Translations under genes and position numbers: made by a program
Origin: Pseudomonadota bacterium
GTDB taxonomy: Bacteria; Pseudomonadota; Gammaproteobacteria; Xanthomonadales; Xanthomonadaceae
Length of the DNA: 7,130 nt
Assembly: GCA_023453655.1 (NCBI GenBank)
Contig: JAEXTE010000074.1
Coordinates: 1 to 7,130 of the forward strand
Reading direction: 5' to 3'
The notes under the pieces: generated by a model
What the model saw: the letters and a program-made list of their open reading frames with translations, nothing else
Databases searched by the model: none
Told to the model about the DNA's origin: nothing
Shown: positions 6,787 to 7,130 of the stretch, in pieces
Layout: every line of letters begins with the position of its first letter
How positions within the stretch are numbered: position 1 is the stretch's first letter

Positions 6787-7083
6787 ATGGCCCAGCTCCG
6801 CCTCCGCATCGTCAGTTCCGAAGACAACGTCCGCGCGATCATGAACCTGCTGCAGAGCCTGGAGGGAATCGAGCACGTCGAGGAAGTGGCCGACCTGATG
6901 CCGCACATGGACGACCCCGATTCGAGTTCGGCCGGCCTGCACGACGCGCGCGGCGCGGAAACCCACGAGATCGAGGTGGAGATTCCCAACCCGTCCACCG
7001 CCCGCAAGGTCCGCGACGCGGTCGAGGCGCTGGCCTTCGAACTCGATGCCTTCGTCGAGATCGAGGACGACGAGCAGGAGTGA
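6787..7083 (+). CDS. Small acidic protein of unknown function, ferredoxin-like fold predicted
   Basis: I do not recognise this 98-residue protein. The sequence alternates strand and helix as beta-alpha-beta-beta-alpha-beta: QLRLRIVS, EDNVRAIMNLLQSLEG, IEHVEEVADL, a polar linker (DDPDSSSAGLHDARGAE), HEIEVEIPN, STARKVRDAVEALAFELDA and FVEIED. That order is the ferredoxin-like/ACT-like topology, which often binds small ligands or forms dimers. It is strongly acidic, especially at its end (IEDDEQE), has no signal peptide or membrane segment, and has no cysteines to bind metal. The ATG at 6787 has only a weak upstream GAGAAG. It is co-directional with the isomerase gene after a 79-bp gap that holds a long inverted repeat, so operon membership is uncertain. 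Coding is supported by consistent G/C third positions. Confidence 0.8.
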   Translation: MAQLRLRIVSSEDNVRAIMNLLQSLEGIEHVEEVADLMPHMDDPDSSSAGLHDARGAETHEIEVEIPNPSTARKVRDAVEALAFELDAFVEIEDDEQE

Positions 7084-7091
7084 CGCGTCCC

Positions 7092-7112
7092 GCCGCCGGA
7101 TCAGCCGGCGGC
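7092..7112. terminator. GC-rich hairpin after the acidic-protein gene
   Basis: GCCGCCGG (7092-7099) pairs perfectly with CCGGCGGC (7105-7112) around the loop ATCAG, 8 nt after the TGA of the small acidic protein gene. The loop includes TCA (7101-7103), the likely reverse stop codon of a gene arriving from the right. No T-run follows on the plus strand. It is a candidate bidirectional transcription barrier. Confidence 0.45.
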
Positions 7113-7130
7113 CGGCAGCGCGTCGATGTA
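7101..7130 (-). CDS. Possible last codons of a leftward gene cut by the right edge
   Basis: On the minus strand the final 30 bases read YIDALPAAG followed by TGA, with G/C-rich third positions and a stop placed inside a hairpin loop, as expected for a convergent gene end. Nine residues cannot identify a family. The call rests on codon appearance, convergent arrangement and the need for a neighbour in dense DNA. Confidence 0.35.
   Translation of the reverse strand, partial: YIDALPAAG

Overview
The window is dense, GC-rich gammaproteobacterial chromosome with a strong G/C third-codon-position bias, short intergenic gaps and genes on both strands. Gene content and protein style (7TM-GGDEF protein, HemJ, Cys-type intracellular PhaZ, PadR/HAAS pair, long cyclophilin-type isomerase) suggest Xanthomonadaceae/Lysobacteraceae (Lysobacter- or Luteimonas-like). 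That placement is inferred from style, not from a marker gene. There are no RNA genes, insertion sequences, CRISPR arrays or phage genes.

Layout, left to right. (1) The 3' part of a membrane diguanylate cyclase (+), cut by the left edge. (2) Convergent to it, hemJ (-), a membrane protoporphyrinogen oxidase of heme synthesis. (3) Divergent from hemJ, a small class I SAM-dependent methyltransferase (+). (4) An intracellular polyhydroxyalkanoate depolymerase, phaZ (+), with its complete Cys-Asp-His triad and a basic C-terminal tail. (5) Convergent to phaZ, a two-gene operon read leftwards: a PadR repressor, then a HAAS/Sensor membrane protein overlapping it by ATGA. A 69-codon coding remnant follows in the same frame after the stop. 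(6) Divergent from padR across a palindrome-bearing 118-bp gap, an exported cyclophilin-type peptidylprolyl isomerase (+). (7) A 98-residue acidic protein of unknown function (+). (8) At the right edge, the probable last codons of a leftward gene.

The genes look like ordinary housekeeping and accessory units rather than one pathway. The clearest functional unit is padR-HAAS, whose likely operator is a perfect 14-bp palindrome in the padR/isomerase gap and could also affect the isomerase. PhaZ mobilises stored polyester, and its predicted promoter overlaps a 15-nt palindrome.

Items most worth a second look are the remnant behind the HAAS stop codon, GC-rich hairpins overlapping stop codons at all three convergent junctions, the two candidate operators, the PhaZ basic tail and the degenerate inhibitory site of the cyclase. 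I found no convincing undescribed multi-gene system.
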